DNA of 64,000 bases, from positions 4,745,858 through 4,809,857 of the forward strand of contig NW_019211454.1 in assembly GCF_002443255.2 (NCBI RefSeq). Reading direction: 5' to 3'. Positions 51,888-63,806 of this stretch are shown here, one piece after another (the stretch's first letter is position 1; every line of letters begins with the position of its first letter). A model generated the notes under the pieces. That model had not been told where the DNA came from. It ran no database searches and worked only from the letters and a program-made list of their open reading frames with translations. The position numbers were made by a program, and so were the translations under genes. This DNA comes from Varroa destructor (taxonomy: Eukaryota; Arthropoda; Arachnida; Mesostigmata; Varroidae).

Positions 51888-53432
51888 AGTGACACTAAAC
51901 ACAGACAAGCAAAACTCTACAATCCAACCATCTATGGTTAGTTTGCGAGTGGTAGAACGCAATGGACATATTTTTCATAAAATAGAAAGTAGATAAAGCT
52001 TTATCTATTTTTACGTGTACATTGAAATTGATTGTATTTTAAAACTAATCCTAATATTATTGGGTGGTGACTGTGGCTAGCCGTAGTATAGGAAATATCT
52101 GGAAATGGTCATTGCTAGAATAGATGGAAATGTGTCATGTTAAGATTCACTTTAGAACTATTAAAACTACGACGATAGCATAGCTTGGGCAGCACACACT
52201 GGAATGGTTGGATATCGTTATCCTTTTACCATATGCCACCTTGTAAAAGAAGGATCCTACACCTGCTTGTACGCTGTCCGTTTAGGCCAGATGATCAAGT
52301 AATGATGACAATGAAGTTTGTTGATTTGCGGTACAATGCGTGGACTTAACAATGAACGATCATACAATGACTACCGTCCCAATCTCTTGCTGTTAATCCA
52401 ATCAATTCCATACAAACTAACGGATCCTTACCACACTGATATCGCTTACCTTTTTTATGCATGTTTCCTAAGGGCATATATGTTTTGCCTAGATAGGCTA
52501 TTATCCTCATTCGGGCTGAAAAATCGAAGAAGAACTAAATTGTGACTTTAAGCACACCTCGCAAAAAAGTATATGCTTAAAGTAAGAACCCTTGCTTACA
52601 GCTCATTTTCCGTATGCTAGCGACGAGTGAGAATTAACCTTTATATAATAGCTACGACTGTTTCCTACGAGATGGTATTTTGTCATAATGTGCAATTACC
52701 TTGTAATAGATGATTGCCGGCCATTGAAAATAGAGCTAACAATACAAAAATAACGTTTACCATGAAAAAGCAACTGAGAAGAAAGCTTACATATTGCATT
52801 AGAAAAAAACAACTAAAGTTTCACTTTATTCAGATTTGCCCCACGATCTATTGCAACATGTATTATGCTTGGTGGATGCTAGAACTGCCAATTCTATATT
52901 ATTTTCTTGATAATTTATCCCGGTTCGTTCGTGTAGAAACTTGTTGATGTTCCGATATGCCTTTTATTAGCGTGTGCGTCCGTTGCTTCTTGACCAGTAC
53001 GTTTATAGTGAAAAGATTCTAATTCTGAGTTTTTGTCACTGGAAGCCCTCGATTGGCCATCGAAAATGCCCGTACAAAATGGAGCCATGAGTTACCCAAC
53101 AACATCGTGTAACCGACTTAAGCATATCAGTGTTTTTTTTTATTATTTTACTTATACTTGGCTTCATTTAGAATACATCTAGAAACAAAAATTCGTGTTT
53201 TACCATGCTAACTTACCATTGTTAAATCATAAATTTATTTGCACTGAAACCTTCTATGACGTAAGATTCACTGGTACGTACGTACCATCATTTTCTACCT
53301 ACTCGAGTACGTAGAAACAGTAATCTGAAAAGGTATCATCACAATGCTTTCGGCGTAGCGCGACATTTTTTGCTCTCGAGATTTCCCATAAAAATAACTT
53401 TTTAGCACTGCCGCCTGTTCATTAATCTGATC

Positions 53433-53460
53433 TTTTTTTTTTTTTTTTTTTTTTTTTTTT
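53433..53460. repeat. poly-T run of 28
   Basis: A homopolymer with no A-rich partner or target-site duplication visible nearby, so a retroposed poly(A) tail cannot be shown. Confidence 0.9.
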
Positions 53461-54148
53461 GTTTTTGCCTGCCAAACCGCTACATGCCAACGTGCACTGC
53501 TGTCATTGAAACGAAGTTTCTGAAGAAAGTACGTGAATCACGTATAGATCAATGATACTTGTCAGCTTTCGATATTTGTGCTGTGGATGAGCTTAGCCTT
53601 TATGATAAGTGAAGTAGGTGCGTAAGCATATCCCGAAGTGCCTACGGCAGAACGCTCGGTGAGGCAAGCGAATCCTCAGGAAGACCATCGCTGTACAGAA
53701 ATCTATTTCATTTTTCATACCTAACGATCGATATAGAGATCGAAATTAATCGTACGTCCGACGTGCGTTACGTTTGGTACCGGTCGATGAACTTTGTCGT
53801 ATAATAAAGTTCGCATAATATAGATACAGGTAGATATGGATAATTAGTGCTACCGTCAAGAGCGTAAATGGTGTTGTAATGTTTTTCTTCAGGATTGGTA
53901 CACATAGAAGGCGCTTATTCTTATATGTGTACAATTATCTTATCATGCCTACTTACAGCGTTTCTGTTTCACTAATTTTTTTTTTTTTGCTAAATAGAAG
54001 ATCCGGGAACGGAATAGAGCGTAGAACGAGGCCACAGTCAAATCGCCAACTTCAAGTTGTCCCCCATTCCCTGACTTTCGGCAGCAGGGGCAACTACGAA
54101 TCTCCCGTTGGGTTTGCCAGACACAAATTGCAATGAATACACACAGAC

Positions 54149-54174
54149 AAACACACACACACACACACACACAC
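54149..54174. repeat. (AC)n dinucleotide repeat
   Basis: An uninterrupted AC run of about 13 units. Confidence 0.9.
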
Positions 54175-57159
54175 CCGCACATGTCCATATGGAAACGAGG
54201 ACTTAATTACACGCTACACGTGATGCACAAATACGAAGACAGGCTAATACCAGCTAGGCATATGAATAGACATTGACGAAGGCACTTGCCTAGGCGTGTG
54301 CCTAGGTCATTGTGTGATGAAAATGATTCTATGCTGACGTCTGATAGTAACACTTTGAAAAAAAGTAGTAATTATTATTGTAGTTATAAAAATATGATGA
54401 TCGTAAACATATAGAAGAAGTTATTTTTGCCGATATATGGTTTTTCTTAGTGTCGACTATTATATCGTGGCAATGATGATTGGAACTTGTACTAATACGT
54501 CTATTTTAATTATTGCTACCACGTCTGCTGTGCTTATTGACTGTTATCATCGGAACAATGGAAACGCTGATTCTACAGGGGCGATTGCATATGTCTGGAC
54601 AGCTACTTTGTTGTGTGTGAGTACGAAGTACAACAAAGTTCGTAAGAAGATGTATCTGTAACGTTGAATTTCTTCTGATTGTAGTGTTAAAGCGAGATCG
54701 CTCAATTGCCACTAGTTGGGGGTAGGTTCAAATGGACGGTATAGCATGCTATGTATTACTAGTAGCTGTTGGTCTCGTCAACTCATTGTTGTCCTTGTTG
54801 TTATCCTGGATTCCTTCCTGCTACAGCTGTCGTTTACTACGATCTTTTTTTTTGTTTTTTTTTAGCAGCAGAAAACACAGTCAGCCGAGCGTGCTAGTTT
54901 CTGCTGATGCTCCGTTCCGTAAGATGTACCCTTCCCGAATTTTTTGACGAAAACAGAGTCAGGTTTGAGAGCCGTTCGAGGCTATAGGGATCGGCGTAGC
55001 TTTTATTGACGACTACATATTATCGAATACAGTGAAGAGGCGAAACGATTGCAATTGTAATAATGCTAACTAGCTTATGGCCTTAATATCTTATCTCTGC
55101 TTTGTCTTGTGTGTTTTCACACAAGGATATGCCGCTCAACTTTGGACTATATGGGGTACGAGGCTGTGGCCTGCAGTCTTTGCTTAGGGTTCAGTCGTTA
55201 AGCGCGCTAGCTATATATCTAATTGGGTGGTGCTATTTTAGAGTCTCTTCTCAAATGAAAAACATGGAGGGATTGTTCGTGCCGAATCGGAGCCCTGTAC
55301 AATGCGTTAAGAGTTATGTCACTATATCAATGGTGCATGTGCATCCATATGTGTTTCCTAGAGAGAACCATGGATACAGGTTGGGGCATTGTGGGAGAAA
55401 TTAACATTAAGACGTACTTGCACTACTAGTACTCAACTATAACGATGAAAAATCTTGCAAAAAAATACACATAGAAAAGCTGCACATCAGCCCAAACACG
55501 TGATCGGTACACGAGTAAGCACTTCAAGCACACCTCACAGATCTATACACAAACACATGCACACAATAAAAATCTACGGCCGAAGCTACACGCGCAACAT
55601 GAATCATGCGGCCACGCGTTCGTTCTTCAGCCCCGTACTGCCTTCCACAGCAAGATTGACTTCGAAAAGCGTGGAGGTTGCAGCTGCCTCGACGGGGTTC
55701 TATTATGGTGGAATATCATAGACATAGTAATATGAGAAAATGAGATTCAACTCGTGGTGATATGTGGAAATGAAAAGTGTATGAAGAGACGACAACAATG
55801 ATTATAACGGTAGTGATTATATAATAAGATGCGACTGCTAATGTTATAGAAGTAGGTCCTAAAATATTAAAACATTTCGAGATAATGTACATATAGCCAG
55901 TGCGAGAGGGGTAGAGACACCACAAAATGAGATGACTTCAGATGCCTATTGGATGTAATCAGCAAGTTTTCGAGGGAAAAACAAGAGGGAATTTAGGTGA
56001 ATCTGCTATTGCGAACTTCGTCCAAGTTGAAACAAAGCCTTTGCCACCCCAACAAAGCTGTCAGTGGCTTGTGTCTGTAGTAGTTTCACTCACAAACAAA
56101 TGTAAAAAATCGTGCTCTATGCCAGCGAAGGTGTGATCGCCTGGGCGTCAATAGAACACTTAGTAAATTTGATCAAGGACGAGGCGGCCGGAAATAATGC
56201 CAGGGCTCTGTGATAAGTTATCAATAGGCGAATGACGTTGAAAATAGATGAAACAAAATCGAGTAAAAGGGGCGTCGCAGATAGCGATGGGACTATTAAA
56301 AGGGTATGACAATAATTGTGACGGCAATTCTATAGCGTGCTATTAGTAATTAATCAATGACGATGGAGATTAACGTTTTTGAACATTGGAAGAATATATT
56401 GCAGGTCTCGAAAAAAAATTGCGCTAAAAATTAATCATTAAATAAGTGCTCTTAGTGTAATTAGAGGTGCCATCGTTGATAATTTCTATATAAAGGGAAA
56501 AAAAACGAATCCTGATTAGTTTCAGTGTAGCAATTAACCTATCCTAGCTTTTGTTGCTAGGCTTGGAAGGATCCTAAATAAGTAATTATTATTCGTCATA
56601 GTTTACTATCGAACTAATTGGGTGTTTATAGAAAAAAGTGGATGCCCCTGCCATCTTTGGAACAGCGCAAGAACGAGAACCGTTGCCCAGAAAGCTTTTC
56701 TGATCGGACTGGCTTCTTCAATAGTAATAGGCCGCTCGGGGCACGGAGAGACTATTCAATACCTTTGTGAATGGAAAAAAAAACTTACTTTGTGGGTGTA
56801 ATGGAAATTTGCATAGGTAGATAAGTTTACACGCTGAGTGAACCTGTACACAGGAATAAATGTATGTGAACTGAATTGATAAATGACGACTTTTAAAGTT
56901 ACCAATAATGATGATGATAACTATAATTAGTAAGTAATAACAGCAACATCTGTTCGATTATCTCAAGGGTAGAGGGTGCAATGGAAAACAAAGGATCGCT
57001 TATAATTATTATATTAGTAACGATGATGATGATGATAATAATAATAATCAGACAATGCGAATGAAAGACATTATATTAATTATAAAAGTGATCGAATATA
57101 GAGTAGTAATAATGGACATAATAATGATAATAACACCATTATATAGTTATAGGCATAGA

Positions 57160-57160
<1 letters not shown>

Positions 57161-57219
<59 letters not shown>
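57161..57219. repeat. (TA)n dinucleotide repeat
   Basis: Nearly 60 bases of TA, the longest dinucleotide run in the window, flanked by other AT-rich low-complexity sequence. Confidence 0.95.
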
Positions 57220-57220
<1 letters not shown>

Positions 57221-58593
57221 TGTGTATGAACGGCTATGAATTAAAGCGGCATTACTTAGACGTCGTCATCATTATTAAAATGTAAATATAATATATATTT
57301 ATTGTAAATAGAAGACGAACTACAAAGAAAACAAGTGGGTAAATTAAGACGACACTAATTATAATAATAACGATAATATTAATGATAATGCTAATGATAT
57401 AAATATTATTATTATAATAATGACATTGCAAGGTGGATGTTGTCGCTATTGATTGATGACATGATAATGATGTGAAGACAGAGCCAGGAACAATTGAAAT
57501 ACTGAGAAATGAGGGCAAAATAAATGAGCGATGATGTGTCGGCAGATCACACAAAAATTAACATTGATGATAATATTTCTTCGTAATAATAGCAATGTCT
57601 AAAAGGAGACGTGATATTGCTTGCTGAAAACGGTGGTGAACGATGGGATAAATAGACAGGGGGCGGCTGAGAGTGCGATCAGAAAACGCATCGTCGGTAC
57701 ACGGAATTACACCGAAAAAATATACACAAAAAAATCCATAAGCGACAAGGCCGAGACGACAAAAGGTACCGGGGAGCAGTGCTTACGACGAACACATCAT
57801 ACAGAGGGTAAAGGCAGATAAATAGGAAAGAAATGAGCGAATACAAGAAATTTATTAAAACTGCTAAGTGTGTACATTTTAAATTACTTTATGTTACTTA
57901 AAGGTAGAAAAAATTAAATGAAAATCACGACGACAGCAACTAAAGACAGAGATAAAAGGACAAATACGATAATGTATAATGATGGAAAACGATGAATAAA
58001 TTGTATCGATGAACGATGCTAAGAAAATCACTCAAATTCATGTTTTCACTGCCCACTAGTTAAACTTTCGGTTGGTAGATCAGATAAGTGGATTTGTTAT
58101 ATTGGCATGCCATTAGACCCGTACCAAAGCATGGTGCCAAAAGCAGTGTTTAGCATATAAGTTCTTTTTTTTTTTGCAACTTATTGGGCATACGCGTATA
58201 TATTACCGAGTTTCTAGTGCTATATGAACAGGTCCGAAGCATTTTCGATCGCTCGGAACTTTTGTATTCTGAAGAGTGTCGACAGGGAGAGTAACGAAAG
58301 CCATATGGTTAAAATATTTTCGTTTTTACCTAAGCAAAACAGTAACCAATCAGCCTCACCTATTAAGTTGTGGCCTTGTTCAGCGAGCCAACAGTCAAGA
58401 CAGACTCGGGACGACAGATCCGGAAAGTCGTTCTACTTTGGCGACGTGCATATCTAACGAGTACGTAAGCATGCATAATATGTGTCAATAAAATAAGACG
58501 TTTTTTAGGGGTAAACCTACTGTTACGACGGGTTTAGTATGCCTCATTGCAAATTTGAAGCATAGCTAATAATCGTGTTGCGGCTTACATCCG

Positions 58594-58598
<5 letters not shown>

Positions 58599-58625
<27 letters not shown>

Positions 58626-58626
58626 C
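58599..58626. repeat. (TA)n dinucleotide repeat
   Basis: A short uninterrupted TA run. Confidence 0.9.
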
Positions 58627-59070
58627 TATTAAATATTGCTTCGCCATATTTCAAAACATCTGCGAACTTTGTATTTATTAACATCTTCCTTATGATACTG
58701 TTCTTTTTGCTCTCGAAGCTTTTAAAGAACAAAGAAAAATGATTCAGAAAATGTGTACGCTTATTTTATATAGAAAAAAAAATCGTAACGGCCAGTTTTG
58801 AGCAGAGAACGGTCACTTTTATTCTGACTCAAAAAAAACGGGCCGACGTAGCCTACTTACCGCGTTATAGGCATATTCTAATTGCTAACATTATAAAAAA
58901 GCAATGTCTATTACATGTTTGTTCCTGGTCCAGTGAAACAGTAAAAAGTGTCGGCGAACGAAAACAGCTAGAGAATGAGTTACATAAATAAGCGAAGCTT
59001 AGACAAAATAAATACTAATGCTCGTGCCTAATTAGAGGCCCGTAGAGGTTGTCGTATTGCGTCAACTTAC

Positions 59071-59170
59071 ATAGTAAAATCAAAGTATCTATCTGCAGGC
59101 CTAAATCATCTCTGTGTTTCTTCCCTTTGCTGACAAACACGTCACCATCGCAGACGTAAAAAATAACAGT
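59071..59170 (-). CDS. possible isolated exon, cysteine-containing, weakly SVWC-like
   Basis: On the minus strand, acceptor ggcttcttctcag precedes 33 codons and a near-consensus donor ctat|gtaagt. The peptide begins TVIFYVCDGDVFVSKGKKHR. The CDGDVFVSKGK segment resembles the first cysteine and following Gly of SVWC proteins, and it lies about 1.3 kb downstream of the SVWC-like gene on the same strand. I found no matching signal-peptide exon and no YPxCC exon for it. It may be a remnant of a tandem copy or a chance open frame. Confidence 0.2.
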
Positions 59171-60289
59171 CTGAGAAGAAGCCTTGTGTCTGTCTATGTA
59201 CAAAGTTTGCCGGCTCGTCTTAGATCGAATTGATAAAGTTCCCTATGTATCTTCTGTGTTAAAAATGTATAGAGAATAGACGCAATAACCTAATAATAAT
59301 TAAGCAAATAGCAAAATGGTTAGATAGATATAGAATAGAAATAGGAAAAAAAAAAAGAAAATTTGCCGCACCATTCGATCTATGTTTATGTTTTAAACAC
59401 GTTAAAGTGAGGTCTATGATACCCTTGGCGTGTAGGTGCAATGGTTCTGTTGCGATATCTTTTAAGAACCCTACCGACGTACGGCAGCCGTTGATAAAAT
59501 CGTTGGTTGTTTTGTGATTGGCATTTTAAGCGGGTCCATCTGTCGTAGCCGGACGGAGCTTTCGTTCGTCAGATAGAAAATAAAAAACTTCCCGCATCTT
59601 GTTGTCAGAATTTCTCTCGGAATCGTGCTCAATTTTAAAAATCAACCAAATACAAAAACATCATAATTCGCCTGCATAAAGTTAGTCGGTCGTTCGTTCG
59701 GAGATTTGCCCTAAGTTGACGTAAGATATCTAACTCAAGCGTTCCGGTCTAGATGTATATAACGTTACCGTGTTATAGTCGTTCCCGCTCTCCCTTTAGA
59801 ACACCTCTTTATCCGATTATTGCTTGCATTGAGTAGTATTATGGTCTATAGGAATAACAAATTACCTTTTTTAAAGGAACTGTTTACCCAGTTGGGTTTC
59901 GGATGGCACAAAAATCGATTCGAGGAGAGTTTCCAGGAAGGGAAACGAATACTATTAACTGGGCACTAATGTGCTTCCGTCAATTGATTACTTACTTCTA
60001 ATTAACCTAATAAAAATCATATTCTTACGCTGAAGACGTACTGGTAAACATCAGTATCAGTCAAATTGAAACATTGTTCGTTAGGAATCCTCATAATTAT
60101 TTTTGCGATACGTTTATTTTTATTATTCTACTACGTGGGTGATGGACGAAAAAACCTACTCCCTCGAGTAGCCTAATTCATAAGTAAATGATCCTATCGT
60201 TGCACTCTTCAAAGCTTATACTTAAAATCGTAACTCTCGTAGCGAATTAAAAAAATTTGCTTTGATCTTGTTAGACGCGGCAAAAATAC

Positions 60290-60295
60290 TTTATT
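60290..60295 (-). other. candidate polyadenylation signal of the SVWC-like gene
   Basis: AATAAA on the minus strand about 190 bases after the stop codon. A nearer AATAAA at 60483-60488 overlaps the TAA stop itself and would leave almost no 3' UTR. Confidence 0.4.
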
Positions 60296-60483
60296 CTAGC
60301 TATAGCTTAAATTCTGGGCCAATTGTTCGATCATTTTATCCGTTACTACATGTTCGCCCTAAGCATTTCTGTGTGATGTGGGCTTTTACCGTTACTAAAT
60401 ATCGTATATATATACTATAGCTCAATGTCTAGATGCATAAGGTACGAATGGCGACTAATTCACGGGTTGAGAGTTTCTTGTGT

Positions 60484-60634
60484 TTATTTGCAATAGTGTG
60501 AGATAAGCCCCTTTCGGGGTCGGCGATACGGCCTCGGTTTCAAATCGCCCGGGCTGGCTTCGACGACGCTGAAACTGCCGTGATCCCCGTGATCCATCGC
60601 TCCTTGGACACACACCATCACGTGCTTGCAGCAT
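60484..60634 (-). CDS. SVWC-like gene exon 4 (terminal)
   Basis: The acceptor is tatgctgttgcag. It opens with the paired cysteines (RCCKHVMVC) that close the SVWC domain. It continues with an Asp/His/Gly stretch and a basic tail (KPRPYRRPRKG) ending SHYCK and TAA at 60486-60484. Another frame of the same DNA is open longer, but only this one joins exon 3 in phase and gives the domain ending. Confidence 0.6.
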
Positions 60635-62310
60635 CTGCAACAGCATAAACGTCGGTAGAAATGGTCCGCTCTGGAACAGGGGCGTCGGCGACTCCCTGCT
60701 CACCCCCCAAAAAGTGACTCTTCCGACAATCGCTCATCGGCGAGAAAGCGGTCTAAATCTTGTTATACATTCAAATTAAGCCAATGTTAGATCAACGTGC
60801 ACCAAGATAGACGCTCTGTATACGCACTGCAAATTGTATTAATTAGCTACGTACCTTGGATAAGGTTGAGTTTCATTGCTCAGGGGCCAACAACCACGAA
60901 TCTGCGGTGGAGGGCATCCTGTTACTTCAAGGTGACCTGCTCATAAATACCAAATGACCTTCAATTGATTGTTTACCAAAGAGAGAGCGTTAGTGGATTT
61001 TTTCTTAAATTCAAGTTGTATGCAGTTATGATTAACACGACCAATGACGTAACTTATGATCTAGCACGATCGTGCCATTCTACAGCGGAAGCTTCAATAT
61101 TTCCCAAATATCGCGGGAACATGGCTATATCCTAGCGATAGCGTTCTTCTTTCGCGGATAACCTTCAAACGCTGCAGCGAAAATATCCTACCTCCATTGC
61201 CCATACCTGGGATAGAGAGAAAATTAAAGGCCAAATGACGCTTCCTAACGATAATAGAACCACGGCATTCTAATTCTACTTTATGCGTCACGCGTTTATT
61301 ATGAACAACCCCAGATATTTTCACAGACACAACGTCATGGCTAATACCAATGAGTTTGTCTAGGTAGAGATGCGCTCACACTCAGTGTTTGTAAGGCAAA
61401 AATGTTTAGTGTTAGATAAGTTTAAATCATTTCCTTTTGCTCTAACATAATGCTTGTAAATTGTTGTAGGAAAAGTACCCTTTTAGCTCGCCACTTTGTT
61501 CCGTGACTGTGGTTGCCATCGGGCAATATTAGGTACAACTGAGCCTACCTCATTAGTCGATCGAAGTATAGAGTTGGAATAAAACGTTGCATTAACCACA
61601 ATACGTTTATCAGCGGATCAAATGATAGGGATCAATGATATAATACCATACCACTAACCTTGTCCACCGGCATTAATAAAGCACCTGTGTCTTTCGCACA
61701 GGCCTTTTGGGTAATAATCTCCTGTGAATAGGACGGCGTATATAGGATGCACGCATTTATCTGATACAGGTCAGCAGATGCAAAAAGATCTTTGAATTAA
61801 CAACCGTGTGTGTAACATGTACTTACTGTTTCTATCCGTTCTCTTGTTCCTATTTTAATCATACGACAGATTAGGGATACAGTTTCGTGGCGCTAGGGAA
61901 ATAGGATAGGCCATAGAAAACGAAGAAATAACTATAGTTAATTTGATTTGATATATTGCTAATTATATATTGCACACGAAGAACATCTGATTTGAGAAAT
62001 AAAAAAATGATCGCTAACTAACTCCTCTCAATTTCTTCTAAAGAGAAGGATTGATATCGTCGTTGATTTTACCTCAAAGTGATAATGGTGGACGGGTACG
62101 GAGAAACGGGTTAGCGAACGCGCACCCAATACTGAGAACAATACACTCTTTTCTGAGAATGCACCACGAAAAAATGTTGTACTTACCCATTTTTGTCTTG
62201 ACGTTCGGGTAGTAACTATACGAAAGTGATCTGGCACTACTGCTTTGTATATCTTCAATATTACCAACTGTCACCAACGCGACGATCAGACTTTCAACGA
62301 GTTTCAACAT
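60484..62310 (-). CDS. secreted SVWC-like (single-domain von Willebrand factor C, Vago-type) protein, whole gene
   Basis: The minus-strand exons, in reading order, are 62310-62187, 61359-61207, 60918-60855 and 60634-60484. All junctions are GT/AG and the phases (1, 1, 2) match, giving 163 aa and a TAA stop. The N-terminus MLKLVESLIVALVTVG looks like a signal peptide. The core GCPPPQIRGCW ... PYPRCCKHVMVC fits the SVWC pattern in which two spaced cysteines precede a YPxCC...C ending. SVWC proteins are small secreted arthropod proteins linked to antiviral and environmental responses (Drosophila Vago) and are numerous in ticks. Compared with the usual eight cysteines, those expected as the first (SVKISG) and third (CRGSI) are missing, and a basic tail with one extra Cys follows. 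Function is inferred from the family pattern alone. Confidence 0.6.
60855..60918 (-). CDS. SVWC-like gene exon 3
   Basis: A 64-nt exon between acceptor gaagtaacag and donor CCAAG|gtacgt (strong). It encodes GCPPPQIRGCWPLSNETQPY P, with an NET glycosylation sequon. The split Gly (G|GA) at its start and split Arg (AG|A) at its end both work. This matches the middle of the SVWC domain. Confidence 0.6.
61207..61359 (-). CDS. SVWC-like gene exon 2
   Basis: The acceptor is catctctacctag and the donor ccaG|gtatgg. The split codon with exon 1 gives Asp (G|AC). It encodes DKLIGISHDVVSVKISGVVH and onward, with one cysteine in HKVELECRGS. In typical SVWC proteins this segment carries three cysteines. 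The donor overlaps a pyrimidine tract that could also act as an acceptor, but the phase fits only the donor reading. Confidence 0.58.
62187..62310 (-). CDS. SVWC-like gene exon 1 (signal peptide)
   Basis: The first ATG in frame is at 62310. Forty-one codons are followed by the consensus donor ATGG|gtaagt. MLKLVESLIVALVTVGNIED has a Lys and then a mostly hydrophobic stretch, as in a signal peptide, although it contains one Glu. It is followed by a Ser-rich stretch (SSSARSLSYSYY). Phase 1 at the end. Confidence 0.6.
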
Positions 62311-63806
62311 GCTAGTTAATTCAGCCACTATGTCGCTCGTTACACGTTGAGAATTTTCTATTTTTTTACTTGCTCAGGTCTCTAAATACATGCACTAATC
62401 AGCTCTTGATTTTAAGACTACACATTGATGTAATTTAGCATGGTTTTAGCCTTCCGACGTAGAAAATTATCGACCGCAAGAAGCTGAACGACCGATCGAA
62501 ATGAGCTTAGTTCTGTGATAGTTTATGGCCAAATCAAATAAAGGCGATAAAGAACAAACGGTTCATCATTTCAACGTATATCGTTAGCTGAAGTTACGCC
62601 GCAGGTGGCTAAATGGCTGGTTTGTCGGCTATTCAAAGATTCTCGAATTAAGGAGTTGTTTTTTCTACGGGATCACAGTTCTTACTCGTTAGTCACTTGG
62701 CTTCTAGTTGAACAGAAAGATAGCAACCCGTGCGCGAATAGAACGGTTTCCTACTAGAGACAGCGACCGTGTAGCGTGAAGCTACTTTCGTCGCTGCCCC
62801 GATGACTCGAAACGGCAGGCGACAATAGCAATACGAAGAGTAAAATTATCGCTACTGCTGTCGGTCATGCGTAACAGTTGAGACTAGACCTAACTAGAAG
62901 GCGTCTGGATATTTTGTGATGGCAAAATCAAGGGATCTAGATTGTGTCGCGCTCTATGGTGATAACTTTAATAGGGACTGAGTTTCACTTATCTTGCAAA
63001 TGGGCTAAATATTTAAAACAAAATTTAATAGTTATGTTCTAATTTGATGTTGTCTAGCTAGCGTAAAATGAGGATCTCTGGGTATTGACTAAGGTCCGCT
63101 ATTTACAATTGAAAAAATGCAATGTTCAAAGCCGAAATCGCCTGCACGTAGCGCTTAATATTTAACACAAACTCTGCCCGTTTTCGTATTCACTGCGTAC
63201 CATTTACTCAATAGAATATTAATTTCGTTGGGAATACGTCGGGTCACGGTACGGCAAAAGATACACATTGCCTGAAGTAATTCTAGCAGCTTGAACTGCA
63301 CTCTAAAAAAAAATAACGTGAGAATTGAGTAAAAAATATTTGACGGTTTCGCCTAGCGTGCAAATTTTTCCACCAATGCTATGTACATATTGGACCAGGT
63401 ATGACCAGAACGAAGCCTGTATCTGAAAATGTATATTCTATATGTATGAAGTTATTAACCTCGGCCTGAACGATACGATGAGATGAAGCTGCAAAATGAA
63501 GCATCTATGGTCTCGAGTTCGCTGGTTTTATTGCTATATAGCGAAGATTTGAGTACGCTACAGCGAAAATGGTGTGGTAAAGAGTGAATTTGTGCTGCCT
63601 GCGATGGCGTTGTATTTGGATGGCACATTTGTCTTCGACGGGTACGCCCGTTCCGAAGCAATTCATTGATGAGCAAAAAATGTTGACATTTTAGCTCGCT
63701 CATTGCCTTCGTATAGACGATAAATGTACATATTCGTAAATAAACTCGGAACAAAAAAGAAAAACACACGGTCGAATTTAGACTTTCCGTGTCTCTGATA
63801 ATACAG
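62311..63806. other. spacer upstream of the SVWC-like gene, no gene recognised
   Basis: This should include the minus-strand gene's promoter and 5' UTR. A somewhat GC-richer stretch at about 62.7-62.9 kb has no long open frame. No TATA box could be assigned. A minus-strand open frame at 63769-63455 has no splice or domain support. Confidence 0.4.

Larger units (their letters stand above)
50653..60289. other. AT-rich, microsatellite-rich spacer, no gene recognised
   Basis: It holds poly-T, (AC)n, ATT/ATG triplet and (TA)n runs, plus the assembly gap. No open frame shows a recognisable domain or splice support. The stretch from about 55.7 to 58.0 kb is purine-rich on the plus strand and contains two Pumilio-type TGTAAATA motifs at 57281 and 57303, so a longer 3' UTR isoform of tai is possible. 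One exon-like piece on the minus strand (59071-59170) is listed separately. Confidence 0.4.

Noticed and set aside
53433..53460. Poly-T as the tail of a retroposon
   Set aside because: No target-site duplication, internal promoter boxes or element body could be seen beside it.
63564..63641. Plus-strand exon-like piece before the right-edge frame
   Set aside because: The only donor leaves two bases over, and joining to 63807 then gives an in-frame stop within five codons.
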